Counted from the stretch's first letter, positions 1 to 9,037 are shown. The stretch is DNA of 64,000 nt from Fen-455 sp050012675 (GCA_050012675.1 JBEKGS010000002.1:111097-175096), one strand, 5' to 3'. Notes: generated by a model from the sequence alone, not told the origin. Made by a program: numbers and translations.

Positions 1-669
1 GGTGTCGTCTCACTCAGCACACCTCGCAGAGGACTCGGGCGCCAACCCGCGATCGCCGCCGGTCTGGTCATAAATGGGCGCGTAGCCCGCGCACCCGAAC
101 GCCTTGCTTTCAATGTTCTGGAGCATCGCTTCGAGGTGAGCGCGGGGGTCTTCTGGCAGGTCCATCCTGGCGCCACTGATGCCCTCGGTCGCGCGGTGTT
201 GGAAGGGCTGTGTGCGCAGCGTGGCGACAGCGTCGCCGACCTTTATGCAGGAGCTGGCCTGTTCGCCCGGCTCCTTGGCGACGTTGTCGGCCCCGGCGGC
301 TCGGTGCTGGCGGTGGAACGAGACCGGTGGGCGTGTGCCGACGCAGCAAGGAACACGACCCATCTGCCTCAAGTCAAGGTGCTCAAGACGGCCGTGACGC
401 CGGCGCTAGTAAGCGAGCGCCTCGGCAATGTGGACCTCACGGTGCTCGACCCATCGCGCGAGGGCGCCGGGCGTGCTGTGATGGCTGCTTTGGCGGCCCT
501 TCGACCCGGACCTCGCCGGGTCGTCTACGTTGCCTGTGATCCGGCATCGTTCGCGCGTGACCTACGCGTGCTACTCGACGCGGGTTGGCAGCTGCGTTCC
601 TTGAGGGCCTTCGACCTGTTCCCGATGACTTACCACATCGAGCTTGTCGCAGTCATCGAACCACCGTAG
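1..669 (+). CDS. TrmA/RlmD-family RNA (uracil-5-)-methyltransferase, C-terminal part (cut by window start)
   Basis: The frame is open from the first base, so the gene begins outside the window and only about 222 C-terminal residues are seen. The stretch FEVSAGVFWQVHPGA matches the conserved substrate-side motif of the TrmA/RlmC/RlmD family. It is followed by the SAM-binding motif DLYAGAGLFA, the acidic motif VLDPSREGAG and the catalytic-cysteine motif VYVACDPAS. Known family members methylate C5 of a uracil in tRNA or 23S rRNA using SAM, with a Cys nucleophile. The N-terminal TRAM and Fe-S parts are not visible, so the RNA target cannot be assigned. No operon partner is visible downstream, where 523 bases without a gene follow. 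Confidence 0.88.
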   Translation, partial: GVVSLSTPRRGLGRQPAIAAGLVINGRVARAPERLAFNVLEHRFEVSAGVFWQVHPGATDALGRAVLEGLCAQRGDSVADLYAGAGLFARLLGDVVGPGGSVLAVERDRWACADAARNTTHLPQVKVLKTAVTPALVSERLGNVDLTVLDPSREGAGRAVMAALAALRPGPRRVVYVACDPASFARDLRVLLDAGWQLRSLRAFDLFPMTYHIELVAVIEPP

Positions 670-1192
670 GTGAGAGCCACGAAAGTCTTATGATTGCAGG
701 GCTATCCTTTTCTCCCCTACTCCGCCGATGTCGACGAGTATCCGGCCGTGCAGTCCGGCGTCACCGAGATGTCTAGCGATACACTCCCCTCGCCCAGTAG
801 GTAGAGTCCGTGAACGCTTGCGGGCGGCCGCGATCGTCGGTGCCGACTCCGGTTCTCCCATGCGGACAAGCTGGCGCCCACAGGGCTTCCGGCACCATCT
901 CGCCTCCCTTCGATCGCTTGCGGCTAACACGGCCCACGGACCACGAGTCGGGCTGAAGCTTCGACTGAGACACGACCGCGAAGATGGCCTGGGTGACCGT
1001 CACCAGATGAAACCCGTGACGTTCCGGCCGCCTAAATCGCCCACTCGGAGCGAGTCCGCGATGCTGACCCCGGGCATCCGGCTGAACTTCCTGGCGCGTC
1101 AGAATCCCAGCGTCCTCGGTCCCGATGAGAAGTCCTTCGGATCGCCTCGGAGGAGACCACTCACACCTCACGGCACCTCCTAGCCTGGGCCC
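670..1192. other. Gene-poor stretch of 523 bases
   Basis: Short open frames exist on both strands, but none has a recognisable motif, a good ribosome site or a composition like the flanking genes. The right end carries the TAGCCT promoter hexamer of the next gene. I see no tRNA, repeat or insertion-sequence end. Confidence 0.6.
1181..1186 (+). promoter_or_regulatory. -10 element TAGCCT, leaderless start
   Basis: TAGCCT is followed by six bases (gggccc) and then the GTG at 1193. There is no Shine-Dalgarno sequence. The spacing puts the transcription start at or next to the start codon. Confidence 0.5.
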
Positions 1193-2140
1193 GTGCGCGA
1201 GCCGCCCGTCATCCCTGAATACCTTCAGAAGGCACGAGAGACGTCGATCGAAGGCCTGACCTGGCTCGATCGGCTGCCCGCCCTCATCGAGGAGGCGTGC
1301 CGCCGCTGGGACGTCGAGATCGCCGGGGCGCCGTACGAAGGGGGGGTGTGCAGCTGGGTGGCACCGGTACGGGCCGCCAGCGGTGACGCCGTGCTCAAGG
1401 TCACCTGGCCGCATGCCGAAGCGGCGACCGAGGCCTCGGCGCTGCGTTGGTGGGACGGCGCCGGCACGGTCCGGGTGCTCGCCGAGGTTCGCGATACCTG
1501 GACGATGCTGCTCGAGCGCTGCGACCCCGGCACGCCGCTGCGCGACGCCGGACTGCCGAACGAGCGCGGGTTGGCGATCGGCGCCGAACTCTTGAATGCT
1601 TTGTGGAGCAAAGGAGTCCCGCCCGACGACAGCCCGCGTTTCGACGCGATGGAGCAAGTCTGCGACGAGTGGGCACAGAGGGCGGAGCGCCGGGTCGAGA
1701 GGGATGGTGCGGTGCTGCGTGCGCTTGGGACAGACCCCGGCATCCTCACTTTGGGCATCGAGCTGCTCCACCTGCTCCCGCGGTCTTCGGAGCGGCAGGT
1801 TGTTGTGCACGGTGACTTCAATCCTGGCAACGTGCTCGCCGCGAGCCGGGCACCGTTCCTCGCGATCGACCCAAAGCCCATGATCGGCGACCCCGCCTAC
1901 GACCCGTGGTCGCTGGTCGCCCAGCTCGACTGGCCCTTCCGACTGCCCGACGCGGCGCGCGTCGTCCTGCCACGCATCCGCCGGCTCGCGGAACAGCTCA
2001 ACCTGCCCGCGGAACGGATCATTGCCTGGGGTATCGCGCGCGACGTCGAGGGAGGCCTGTGGGCGGCGTCCGAGGGAAACGCTGCCCTCGGAGCGAAATG
2101 GATCCGCTCGGCAACAATCGTTGCGCCCATGCTCAGTTGA
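1193..2140 (+). CDS. APH(6)/StrB-like small-molecule kinase (aminoglycoside/hydroxyurea resistance kinase family)
   Basis: The protein has 315 residues, a usual length for this family. The phosphotransferase motif VVVHGDFNPGNVL carries the catalytic Asp and the Asn of the Brenner-type loop. The Mg-binding loop is AIDPKPMIGDPAYD. The segment GDAVLKVTWPHAEA holds the likely ATP-binding Lys. Family members phosphorylate streptomycin (APH(6)) or hydroxyurea, but many chromosomal homologues in Actinomycetota have no known substrate. The GTG start is chosen because the TAGCCT hexamer lies just upstream. The gene stands alone with no resistance partner, transposon or regulator nearby, so a resistance role is only possible. 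Confidence 0.82.
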   Translation: MREPPVIPEYLQKARETSIEGLTWLDRLPALIEEACRRWDVEIAGAPYEGGVCSWVAPVRAASGDAVLKVTWPHAEAATEASALRWWDGAGTVRVLAEVRDTWTMLLERCDPGTPLRDAGLPNERGLAIGAELLNALWSKGVPPDDSPRFDAMEQVCDEWAQRAERRVERDGAVLRALGTDPGILTLGIELLHLLPRSSERQVVVHGDFNPGNVLAASRAPFLAIDPKPMIGDPAYDPWSLVAQLDWPFRLPDAARVVLPRIRRLAEQLNLPAERIIAWGIARDVEGGLWAASEGNAALGAKWIRSATIVAPMLS

Positions 2141-2393
2141 CGGCCCCCGGGGCTTTCGGTGGGAGACCGATGTTCGTCTTGGTCCGTTCCGAGCCCCGCC
2201 GACTCGGTATTCTCGGCCACGTTCCGGCCGAGCGTCCCTCTGTGCCTGCCTGCGACCCGGGTTCTGGGGCACTTGGCACTGTCCAGAGCCGCACCGCGGG
2301 ACTTTTCCCTCGACTCTCTCTCTCCGTCCTGGTGTCGGTCTTGCCGGGGACATCTAAATCGCTGATCTCGGCGTCGGGCGCACCACTTCGCGT

Positions 2394-2573
2394 CTAACGC
2401 CTGCCACCTCGCGCCCTGCGGCGACTCGGCACCCACGGACTGAGGCGAGCAGGACTCCGCTGTGGGAAGGACCCTACCAACAGCTTTGTCTTCTCGGCCT
2501 TGAACGCCTTCCGGGTAAGAAGGCCGGACTTTCTCAGAGCAACGAGCTTGGCTAGCTCATCGGCCGTCGACAT
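2394..2573 (-). CDS. Small SHOCT-domain protein
   Basis: This is a 59-residue protein starting MSTADELAKLVALRKSG. Residues 3-33 fit the SHOCT pattern (short helical domain, L..L..L...G.LT...F...K..LL). The rest is a basic, Arg/Pro-rich tail. The ATG at 2573 is preceded by a strong Shine-Dalgarno (gggggagaagc, minus strand), which decides the start; a longer frame reaching 2678 has no such site. SHOCT domains are usually C-terminal and associated with oligomerisation, but their function is not established. Here the domain is N-terminal and almost the whole protein. It stands between two gene-poor stretches. Confidence 0.6.
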   Translation of the reverse strand: MSTADELAKLVALRKSGLLTRKAFKAEKTKLLVGSFPQRSPARLSPWVPSRRRARGGRR

Positions 2574-3240
2574 GCTTCTCCCCCTCGGAACCTCAGGAGA
2601 GGCGTCGAGCCTGCACCCGGGCGGCAACCCGAAGCGGTCGTCCTCGCCAAACGGGGCGTCCCTGCTGATAGAACTCAACTAGTCCTACACCCTGACTGCT
2701 GTCATGAGGTCGGTCAAGACAGGAGAACGACGGCTCGATTGACACGGACTGTGGCGCGGAGAACTACTTCTCGTTCGCCCGAGATGAATGTAGTTGGATC
2801 AGCCCTATATCTCGATTGCCGAGCCTTCCGAGCGCAGCGAGGATCTCGGCCGTAGGAGGGTTCCGAAGATGTCTGCAGCAGCAATGTGAGGAAGCTCTTA
2901 GGCAGAGTCCTCTCTCGTCCTATTCCATTCAGTATCCGATCCATATAAGGACAAACTGGGCACCTCGAAGGCACCGGATGCGCCACAACGTGCAGTGATG
3001 CGATTGGCCGACGAAACATGTGGGAGCTCGGTCGGCAACGGGACCGCGGGTCAAGTGATTCACCTTCGCGTTGAACTGGGAAGCGTGGCCGGCCGGGACA
3101 CCGCAGCGCACCGGCACTGCGCACGAGATTTGGGCGATCCAGGTCGACGATGTTGACGGCCGAAGCGGGTTCAGGGGACCCGCGGGTATTTACGGCGCTG
3201 CTGAGCCAGCAGGCCAATCAGGACTCGCCTGGCCTCGTGC
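2574..3240. other. Gene-poor stretch of 667 bases
   Basis: A 167-codon frame on the minus strand (2714-3217) and several shorter ones cover parts of this interval, but none shows a family motif or a convincing start. Bases about 2860-3000 look richer in A and T than the surroundings, which could mark decayed or foreign DNA. No tRNA, repeat or terminal inverted repeat was recognised. Confidence 0.55.
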
Positions 3241-3567
3241 CTACGCGAGGTCACGGGCAACAGGCGCTCTTGGGCGTCTCCTCCCGTCGAGCCAGACGGT
3301 CCACGGTTCGATCGAACCGATTCGCAGGAGGTCCATGGAGGCCCAAGGGTCCTGAGCAAGGCGGCTCTCGATTTCCTGTTCGTTCTCAGCTTCGATGACG
3401 AGCATGGCCCGCGCGCCGTCCCCGAGAGGACCGCCCATGATCACGAAGTCGTCATCGACTAGGGCATCCATGAACGCCGCGTGCTCGGTCCAGGCATCCT
3501 GTTCCCTGATGTAGCGGGAGGGGTCCCAGTTGGGCCCGTGGACCGTTGTCAACACGAAGAAGGCCAT
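3241..3567 (-). CDS. YCII-related domain protein
   Basis: The protein has 108 residues starting MAFFVLTTVHGPNWDPS. It has the dimeric alpha/beta YCII layout: an N-terminal strand with a conserved His-Gly-Pro, EHAAFMDALVDDDFVIMGGPL in the middle, and AQDPWASMDLLRIGSIEPW near the end. The His and the DPWA motif are the usual conserved residues. Family members include small enzymes of uncertain activity and sigma-factor neighbours. The ATG at 3567 is preferred over a longer frame to 3618 because TACATT lies six bases before it. The last codons contain a perfect 16-base palindrome at 3304-3319, probably by chance. Function unknown. Confidence 0.78.
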   Translation of the reverse strand: MAFFVLTTVHGPNWDPSRYIREQDAWTEHAAFMDALVDDDFVIMGGPLGDGARAMLVIEAENEQEIESRLAQDPWASMDLLRIGSIEPWTVWLDGRRRPRAPVARDLA

Positions 3568-3573
3568 TCGGTC

Positions 3574-3579
3574 AATGTA
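3574..3579 (-). promoter_or_regulatory. -10 element TACATT, leaderless start of the YCII gene
   Basis: Read on the minus strand, TACATT is followed by six bases and the ATG at 3567. No Shine-Dalgarno sequence is seen. The spacing fits a leaderless mRNA. Confidence 0.5.
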
Positions 3580-3764
3580 GCGACGAATCCCTGGTGATTC
3601 GGCATCGTGCAGACTCAAGGTGAGCCCTCATGTCGGCTGCCCACATCTCGACGCCTAACGGGCCGAGTCACAGGTCAGGACAGTGCCATCGAACCGTGAC
3701 CCAGGGGACAAGGCAGGACCGCAATGACCGGACGGGATTGCCCCGGTCTTGGTCCTCACGGCAC

Positions 3765-4481
3765 TCAACGCGTGTCGACTACCTGGAAAGCTTCGGCCAA
3801 CCGACCTTCTGGCATGTCCAGAGCGGTCGCGTTGGCCAAGGCCCAGGAGCGGATCATCTCTTCGAGGCCCTCGGTCTCGGCCAACTGGCTCTGGTGACTG
3901 CGCAAGGCGGCGAGCTTGCGGTCGATGGTTCCTGTGATGTCCACGCCGCGCGTAGACCGCGGCGAGGCCATGAGCCAGACCTCCTCGACGACGTGGGGCT
4001 CGAGGCCGGCCTCAAGCAGCTCGGGATGGGCGTAGGGGTTCCTCGCGTCCGGATACACAGCCTGAAGCGTCGCTTCACCCGCTGCGAGATGGTCAGGGTG
4101 GCTCGCGCGGATGCGGTCCCAGTTGCGCTCGGGAGATTGGCAGACCACGCGGTCGGGTCGCAACGCTCTGATGACGCGCGCGATGTCACGTCGAAGCTCG
4201 TGCGAGACCACGAGGGCCCCGTCCGGGTAGCCGAGGAATTGCACGTCGGTGACGCCGACTTCGGCCGCGGCTTTGCGCTGTTCGTCCTGACGGATCTGTC
4301 TGAGAGCAGGGGCCTCGATGCCGGGGACAGCACTGCCGGCGGCACCGTCGGTCACGATGCAATAGCTCACCGCGATGCCCTGTTCGGTCCACGTCGCGAC
4401 CGAACCTGCGGCACCGAAGTCGACGTCGTCCGGGTGCGCCGACACGACGAGCACTCTTGCCGGGGTTCCGGGCGCGCTCAC
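3765..4481 (-). CDS. PIG-L (LmbE-like) deacetylase
   Basis: The protein has 238 residues with the zinc-binding HPDD motif at residues 16-19 (VVSAHPDDVDFGAAGSVA) and a second metal-side motif near RASHPDHLAAGEA. Known family members remove acetyl groups from GlcNAc-type substrates: MshB and Mca in mycothiol metabolism, or GlcNAc-PI deacetylases. The length and the lack of extra domains fit the general PIG-L group; assignment to MshB or Mca is not justified from sequence alone. The GTG start overlaps the stop codon of the Ddn-like gene upstream (GTGA, 4478-4481), so the two are translationally coupled. Confidence 0.85.
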   Translation of the reverse strand: MSAPGTPARVLVVSAHPDDVDFGAAGSVATWTEQGIAVSYCIVTDGAAGSAVPGIEAPALRQIRQDEQRKAAAEVGVTDVQFLGYPDGALVVSHELRRDIARVIRALRPDRVVCQSPERNWDRIRASHPDHLAAGEATLQAVYPDARNPYAHPELLEAGLEPHVVEEVWLMASPRSTRGVDITGTIDRKLAALRSHQSQLAETEGLEEMIRSWALANATALDMPEGRLAEAFQVVDTR

Positions 4482-4897
4482 GACGCGACGCGTTTCAGGA
4501 TGGGCACGGGGATCACCCGGGTCGTCTCCTCCTCGTACTCCGCGAAGCCCGGGTACCGTTCCGACTGGACCGCGTAGAGACGATCCCGCTCCTCGCGGTC
4601 GGCCACGTTGGCGTCGACCTCGAAGGTCTCCGAGCCGACCTCAACGGTCGCGCGGGGATGAGCGAGAAGATTGTGGTACCAGTCAGGGTTGGTCGCAGCG
4701 CCGGCCTTCGACGCGAAGACGGCGAGTCGGTCACCGTCTGCGAGGTACATGACCGGTGTCGTGTGCTTGCGACCTGTCTTTGCGCCGGTGGTCGTGAGAA
4801 GCAGGACCGGGTCGCCGGCGAACTGGCCGCCCAGGTTTCCGCCCGTGGAGCGGAACTCGTCAATGATCTTCTGATTCCAGTTGTTGATATCGGTCAT
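4478..4897 (-). CDS. Deazaflavin (F420)-dependent nitroreductase-family protein (Ddn/DUF385-like)
   Basis: The protein has 139 residues. It carries the split-barrel features of the Ddn family: FRSTGGNLGG near the N-terminus, LLLTTTGAKTGRKHTTPVMY as the phosphate/F420-binding strand-turn, and NPDWYHNLLAHP with the conserved Trp-Tyr. Family members bind F420 and reduce quinones or nitro compounds, or are of unknown activity. The ATG at 4897 is chosen because ggagga lies seven bases before it; a longer frame to 4963 has no such site. It overlaps the PIG-L gene by four bases. FO synthase at 37976-40369 shows that the cell can make the F420 precursor. Confidence 0.85.
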   Translation of the reverse strand: MTDINNWNQKIIDEFRSTGGNLGGQFAGDPVLLLTTTGAKTGRKHTTPVMYLADGDRLAVFASKAGAATNPDWYHNLLAHPRATVEVGSETFEVDANVADREERDRLYAVQSERYPGFAEYEEETTRVIPVPILKRVAS

Positions 4898-4991
4898 GGT
4901 TCCTCCGAAATGGGCCAGGGGGCAAGGCCTCCGCGACGGTAGCGCGGGTTGGTACACCCCCAATCCGGTACCTGGGGCGTCGCGCGACGGG

Positions 4992-5810
4992 TCAGTCGAG
5001 CGCGAGCCGGTCGATGAGAAGGGACTGGATCGAGCGCCCGATAGGCCCCTGTTCGTCCCAGAGCGTGCTCTCTGAGATGCCTATCCCTTGTGGCTCAGCC
5101 AAGGTACGTGACTCGAGACCGACCCACTCCCCTATCGGCAGTCGGCTCACGTGGATCGTCAGGTCCGGGTTGATGAACAGCCAGTCGCCGTAGCTGAAAG
5201 GCGAGCTGACGCCGTTGCCGAAGTCTGCAGCAGTTGCCACCCGCTCGAGCGGCGAAGGCCGCTCGCCCGCCAGAACCGGCACGCGAAGACGCACCCAAAC
5301 CGTCGCCGGTCCCGGCGACTTGAAGGCGCCCTCGACGAAGCGCAACTCTGCTCCCTCGCTGTGGAAGGTTCGCGGGGCACCCTCCCACGTCATCGCGACG
5401 CTGCTCTCGGGCGGCGCGAAGGTCAGTCCGCCCAGGCGAGCCGCTTTCGGCAGGTCCATGTCTGCGGTGCGGATCCTAAGCGCGCGCCCCAGCGCGACTT
5501 CGATCCCGTCCTGGCGACCGATCACCTCTACGAGCTGGACCTTTCGTCCCGGCCGCAGCAGCCGGGCTTCCAATGAGATCGGGGCGAGACTCACCGGCCG
5601 GATCAGCTCGACGGTGAGCCGGGCGACCCGCAAGGCGTCGTCGGGCTCGCAGCGCTCAGCCTCGCGGGCGATCAACCCGGCGACCGGGCCCCCGTGGAGG
5701 TGCTCAGCGGTCCAGGGCCCGAGAGCGAAGGCAGTCGGGCGGAACCCGCCGGGCTCGGCGACGAACAAGGCCTTGGCGGTGTCGGTTGCAGGGCTGGGCT
5801 TCACGGGCAT
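4992..5810 (-). CDS. Acyl-CoA thioesterase-family protein (double hot-dog)
   Basis: The protein has 272 residues, a typical length for a tandem hot-dog thioesterase of the TesB-like superfamily. The N-terminal half has GPWTAEHLHGGPVAGLIAREAER, a hot-dog helix with the HGG-type turn. The second hot-dog has FGNGVSSPFSYGDWLFINPDLTIHVSRLPIGEWVGLESRT, a known signature of this group. Members hydrolyse acyl-CoA thioesters; the chain length cannot be predicted here. The start is the ATG at 5810. No operon partner is seen. The divergent helicase gene begins 146 bases away. Confidence 0.8.
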   Translation of the reverse strand: MPVKPSPATDTAKALFVAEPGGFRPTAFALGPWTAEHLHGGPVAGLIAREAERCEPDDALRVARLTVELIRPVSLAPISLEARLLRPGRKVQLVEVIGRQDGIEVALGRALRIRTADMDLPKAARLGGLTFAPPESSVAMTWEGAPRTFHSEGAELRFVEGAFKSPGPATVWVRLRVPVLAGERPSPLERVATAADFGNGVSSPFSYGDWLFINPDLTIHVSRLPIGEWVGLESRTLAEPQGIGISESTLWDEQGPIGRSIQSLLIDRLALD

Positions 5811-5956
5811 CCTCAGCGTCGTCGAATGGGCCTATGGGTTCGTGGCCCATCGGATGGTACCGGCGAATCAGCCTTCTTCCGCCGGAGCGTCGCGATCGGG
5901 CGCCTTGGGGCGCAGGGAGCCACCGGAACGCCTGCTAGGCTCTGGGCTGCGGTCGA

Positions 5957-7573
5957 ATGACCGGTTTCCGGCTAGGGCCGGTGGGGCCTCGGGACGACGT
6001 TCTGGTTGGCCTTCTTCTTGAGCTGACTGGAGTCTTCTTGCCCCCCACCTTCGCCGATCTTGGCGTGCCTGCCGACGTCGTCTTGCTGTTGGCGCGCGAC
6101 GGCATCACCACGCCTTTTCCTATTCAGGCGGCCACGCTTCCGGACGCTCTCGCCGGACGCGACGTCTCCGGCCGGGCACCGACTGGCTCGGGTAAGACGC
6201 TCGCATTCGCGATCGCGCTCGCAGAGGCACTCAGCTCAGGCGCTTCAGGTTCCCGGTCGCGCCGCCCTCGGGGTCTCGTCCTCGTGCCGACCCGGGAACT
6301 CGCCGCTCAGGTCTGCGGCGTGCTGAGCCCGCTCGCAAGGACGCGGCGGCTGTCGGTCGCCGCCGTCTACGGCGGTGCCTCTTACGGGCCTCAGTTGAGA
6401 GCCCTGCGCGACGCCGTGGACATCCTTGTGGCTTGTCCCGGCCGGCTCGAGGATCTCATCGAACGGGGCGAGGTGAGTCTTGCGGAGGTGCGCGTCATCG
6501 TCGTCGATGAGGCGGACCGGATGGCCGACATGGGCTTTCTCCCCGCGGTACGGCGCATTCTCGACCAGACCGCCCTCGAGCGCCAGGTTCTGCTGTTTTC
6601 CGCGACTCTCGACGGCGAGGTGGACGTCCTGGTCCGCCGCTATCAGTCGGACCCCGTACGCCACGAGGTCGAACTGACGGCGGCATCGTCAGGCGAGGTG
6701 CGCCACATGTTCTGGAAAGTCGACCGCAATGATCGGGTCACGCTTGCGACCAAGGTCGTCACCGGCCATCAGAGCTCAATCATCTTCTGCCGGACCAGGC
6801 ACGGGGCCGACCGGCTCTCTCGTCAGCTCGTCAACGCCGGTGTGGACGCCGTCACGCTGCATGGGGACCGCACCCAGGCCCAGCGAGAACGGGCGCTGAG
6901 GGCCTTCCACTCCGGAGCGGCCCGCGTGCTCGTCGCCACCGACGTGGCCGCGCGAGGCATAGACGTCGAGAACGTTGCCTGCGTTCTCCATTTCGACCCG
7001 CCCAGTGATCACAAGGACTACGTGCACCGCTCGGGTCGCACGGGCCGCGCAGGAGCGAACGGTACGGTCATCTCTCTTGTGACCTCAGATCAATCGGTAT
7101 CTGCGCGCTCGTTGCAGCGCGCCCTCGGGCTTCCGCAGAGACTCGAGCAGCCGCTCAGCCTGCCCCCGGTCGATCGACGTCCGGCGAAGGACACGGTGCA
7201 CTCCGAGACGACGAGCGGCGGCGCTTCGCTCAAGGCGCTTGGGCGCAATGCCCCAGGTACGAGCAAATGGTCAGGGCGTGCCGTGCGCCCGGTGCGAGCC
7301 GGACATCTGCAGCCCGCAAAATCACAGGTCCCCCGCACAAAGGGAGAAGTCCGCGGCCGGCGGTCGCTGCGTCCGGCAACCGGCACCCTCAAATGGTACG
7401 ACCCGGTCAGAGGTTTCGGCTTCATCGCCCCTGACGCGGGGGGCCGCGACGTGTTCGTGCACCGCTCTGTGCTCGGCGAGAACGATCAGGCGCTCGCCGA
7501 AGGAGCCCGTGTCGAGTTCCTCTCCCGCTCTGGCCCGAAAGGCCTCGAGGCAGTGGAGCTGCGGGCCAGCTGA
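5957..7573 (+). CDS. DEAD-box RNA helicase with C-terminal cold-shock domain
   Basis: The protein has 538 residues. Helicase motifs are in order: Q motif (Gln57), Walker A GSGKT (77-81), PTRELA (111-116), DEAD (184-187), SAT (215-217), ATDVAARGID (338-346) and HRSGRTGR (367-374). After a basic linker (about 400-470) comes a complete cold-shock domain at 475-537, with RNP1-like RGFGFI and RNP2-like VFVH. DEAD-box proteins unwind short RNA duplexes using ATP, and cold-shock domains bind single-stranded nucleic acid; joining both in one chain suggests a cold- or structure-related RNA chaperone. The ATG at 5957 is used. A TTG about 27 codons later with GGAG before it is an alternative. TAGGCT at 5936-5941 may be the -10. 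Confidence 0.93.
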   Translation: MTGFRLGPVGPRDDVLVGLLLELTGVFLPPTFADLGVPADVVLLLARDGITTPFPIQAATLPDALAGRDVSGRAPTGSGKTLAFAIALAEALSSGASGSRSRRPRGLVLVPTRELAAQVCGVLSPLARTRRLSVAAVYGGASYGPQLRALRDAVDILVACPGRLEDLIERGEVSLAEVRVIVVDEADRMADMGFLPAVRRILDQTALERQVLLFSATLDGEVDVLVRRYQSDPVRHEVELTAASSGEVRHMFWKVDRNDRVTLATKVVTGHQSSIIFCRTRHGADRLSRQLVNAGVDAVTLHGDRTQAQRERALRAFHSGAARVLVATDVAARGIDVENVACVLHFDPPSDHKDYVHRSGRTGRAGANGTVISLVTSDQSVSARSLQRALGLPQRLEQPLSLPPVDRRPAKDTVHSETTSGGASLKALGRNAPGTSKWSGRAVRPVRAGHLQPAKSQVPRTKGEVRGRRSLRPATGTLKWYDPVRGFGFIAPDAGGRDVFVHRSVLGENDQALAEGARVEFLSRSGPKGLEAVELRAS

Positions 7574-7575
7574 AG

Positions 7576-7596
7576 GGGCCCTTGACCGAAGGGCCC
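7576..7596. terminator. Stem-loop between convergent helicase and htrA genes
   Basis: GGGCCCTT and AAGGGCCC form a perfect 8-base-pair stem around the five-base loop GACCG, three bases after the helicase stop codon. The convergent HtrA gene ends at 7639. There is no long T-run, so it may act as a hairpin-only or bidirectional terminator. Confidence 0.6.
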
Positions 7597-7638
7597 GAAG
7601 CTTGTCCTCGACCCTAAAGCGCGCTCTGAGCGCCGTGC

Positions 7639-8943
7639 TCAGCTCGTGCCCGCCTCCGGTGCCGGCTTGAACCCCAGCACCAAGGAAACTGTCACGAGCT
7701 TCGGCCCCCGGTACAACTCGACGACCACTCTCTCGCCGGGATGAGCTGCCCGCACAGCCAAGGTGAGAGAGACGTCGGTCGTGATGACGCGACCGGCAAA
7801 ACTGACTATGACGTCACCGGTCGCGATACCGGCAAGCTCGGCTGGGGCGTCCGGGAACAGGCCCACGACCAGCGCGCCGCTGGTAGCGCTGAGTCCCCAG
7901 CTCGCGCGCTCGGCCGGCGTGACCGACACCACTTCGACACCGAGGAAGGCCTTCGGCCTGCCGATGGTGCCGCCCTCGCGCAGGCCAGGGATCAGTGCGC
8001 GGATGTTGGCTATGGGGATCGCAAAGCCGATGTTCTGGGTGGGCGCGTTTCCTGTCATGCTCGTCGCGGCCGCGGTACTCATGCCGATCACCTGACCGGC
8101 GCTGTTGACAAGCGGGCCGCCGGAGTTGCCCGCGTTGATCGGTGCCTGTGTCTGCAACAGCCCGCTCAGCGACTCGGTTCCGCTGCAGTTCTCCCCTCCG
8201 GCTGTGATGGACCGTCCTTCAGCGGAGATGATGCCCTCCGTGACAGAAGGCGTGGCCTGCGAGAGGTCAAGCGCGTTCCCGATCGCGAGCACGTCCTCTC
8301 CCACCTGCGTCGTCGAGGAGTCGCCGAATGTGACCGCTTTGAGCGATGTGAGCCCATGAAGTTGAAGAAGCGCCACATCGTGGGTCGGGTCGGTGCCGAG
8401 AAGGGTCGCCGGGTAGGCCCTCTTCTCGCCATGGAGGGTGACGCTGATCTGGGTGGCGTTCGCAATGACGTGATCGTTGGTCAAGATCTCGCCGCTACCG
8501 GTGAGGATCATCCCGCTGCCCTCTTCGGACTGTGTCCCGCCCCCGAAGGTTCCTGATTGGCAGTTCGGGCCCACCGTCTGGATCGCGACCACCGAGGGCA
8601 GCACTCGCGCGAGGACGGACCGGATGTCGTTCATGCCGTGGAAGACGCTCGTGTTCGGCGAGAATTTGATGTCTGTGGTGTTGCGGGAGCGAATCGTCGC
8701 GGCGACGCCTGCACCCGCGCCCAGGCCCGCCGCGGCACCGACCAGCAAGGCGACGAGCACGACCGCAATCCAGCCACGGCGCGTGTCGCCGACGTCGGGC
8801 TGTCGCGGGGAGGCCCCAGCTACAGCCCAGTCGACAAAAGGCGATACCGCAGCTCCGCTGTCGCCAGACGGCGGAACTTGGAGAGCCGTCTCGGCCCTCC
8901 AGACCTCATCTCCGGGTCTGCCTGTGGCGTTGTCGCGTTCCAC
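7639..8943 (-). CDS. HtrA/DegP-like membrane-anchored serine protease with one PDZ domain
   Basis: The protein has 434 residues. A cytoplasmic N-terminus of about 56 residues is followed by one membrane helix (57-83). The trypsin-like domain has the full triad: His158 (TNDHVI), Asp189 (THDVALL) and Ser274 (GNSGGP). A PDZ domain covers about 330-425, ending with DVIVSFAGRVITTDVSL and a short tail. This is the usual plan of actinobacterial HtrA/PepD proteins, which degrade misfolded proteins outside the membrane. The GTG at 8943 is used. It is divergent from the Arg-rich gene at 9053 and convergent with the helicase. Confidence 0.92.
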   Translation of the reverse strand: MERDNATGRPGDEVWRAETALQVPPSGDSGAAVSPFVDWAVAGASPRQPDVGDTRRGWIAVVLVALLVGAAAGLGAGAGVAATIRSRNTTDIKFSPNTSVFHGMNDIRSVLARVLPSVVAIQTVGPNCQSGTFGGGTQSEEGSGMILTGSGEILTNDHVIANATQISVTLHGEKRAYPATLLGTDPTHDVALLQLHGLTSLKAVTFGDSSTTQVGEDVLAIGNALDLSQATPSVTEGIISAEGRSITAGGENCSGTESLSGLLQTQAPINAGNSGGPLVNSAGQVIGMSTAAATSMTGNAPTQNIGFAIPIANIRALIPGLREGGTIGRPKAFLGVEVVSVTPAERASWGLSATSGALVVGLFPDAPAELAGIATGDVIVSFAGRVITTDVSLTLAVRAAHPGERVVVELYRGPKLVTVSLVLGFKPAPEAGTS

Positions 8944-9037
8944 GTTTGAGGTTGTATCGCGTCCGCGACAAGAGTGTTACGCATGACCGTTCGCGTGCCT
9001 CTTGGGACTTCCACTTCGCAAACTCCGCCGCAGCCTG

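Noticed and set aside
1193..2140. Reading the APH-like gene as an acquired antibiotic-resistance gene
   Set aside because: There is no mobile element, cassette or resistance partner beside it, and chromosomal homologues with unknown substrates are common.
773..2353. 526-codon minus-strand frame over the APH-like gene
   Set aside because: It is antisense to a gene with complete kinase motifs and has no domain of its own.
2714..3217. 167-codon minus-strand frame
   Set aside because: No motif, no ribosome site and an unusual residue mix; I do not call it a gene.
3304..3319. Perfect 16-base palindrome CGGTTCGATCGAACCG
   Set aside because: It lies inside the coding part of the YCII gene and encodes ordinary residues (IGSIEP). 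No promoter or second copy is near, so chance is the simplest explanation.
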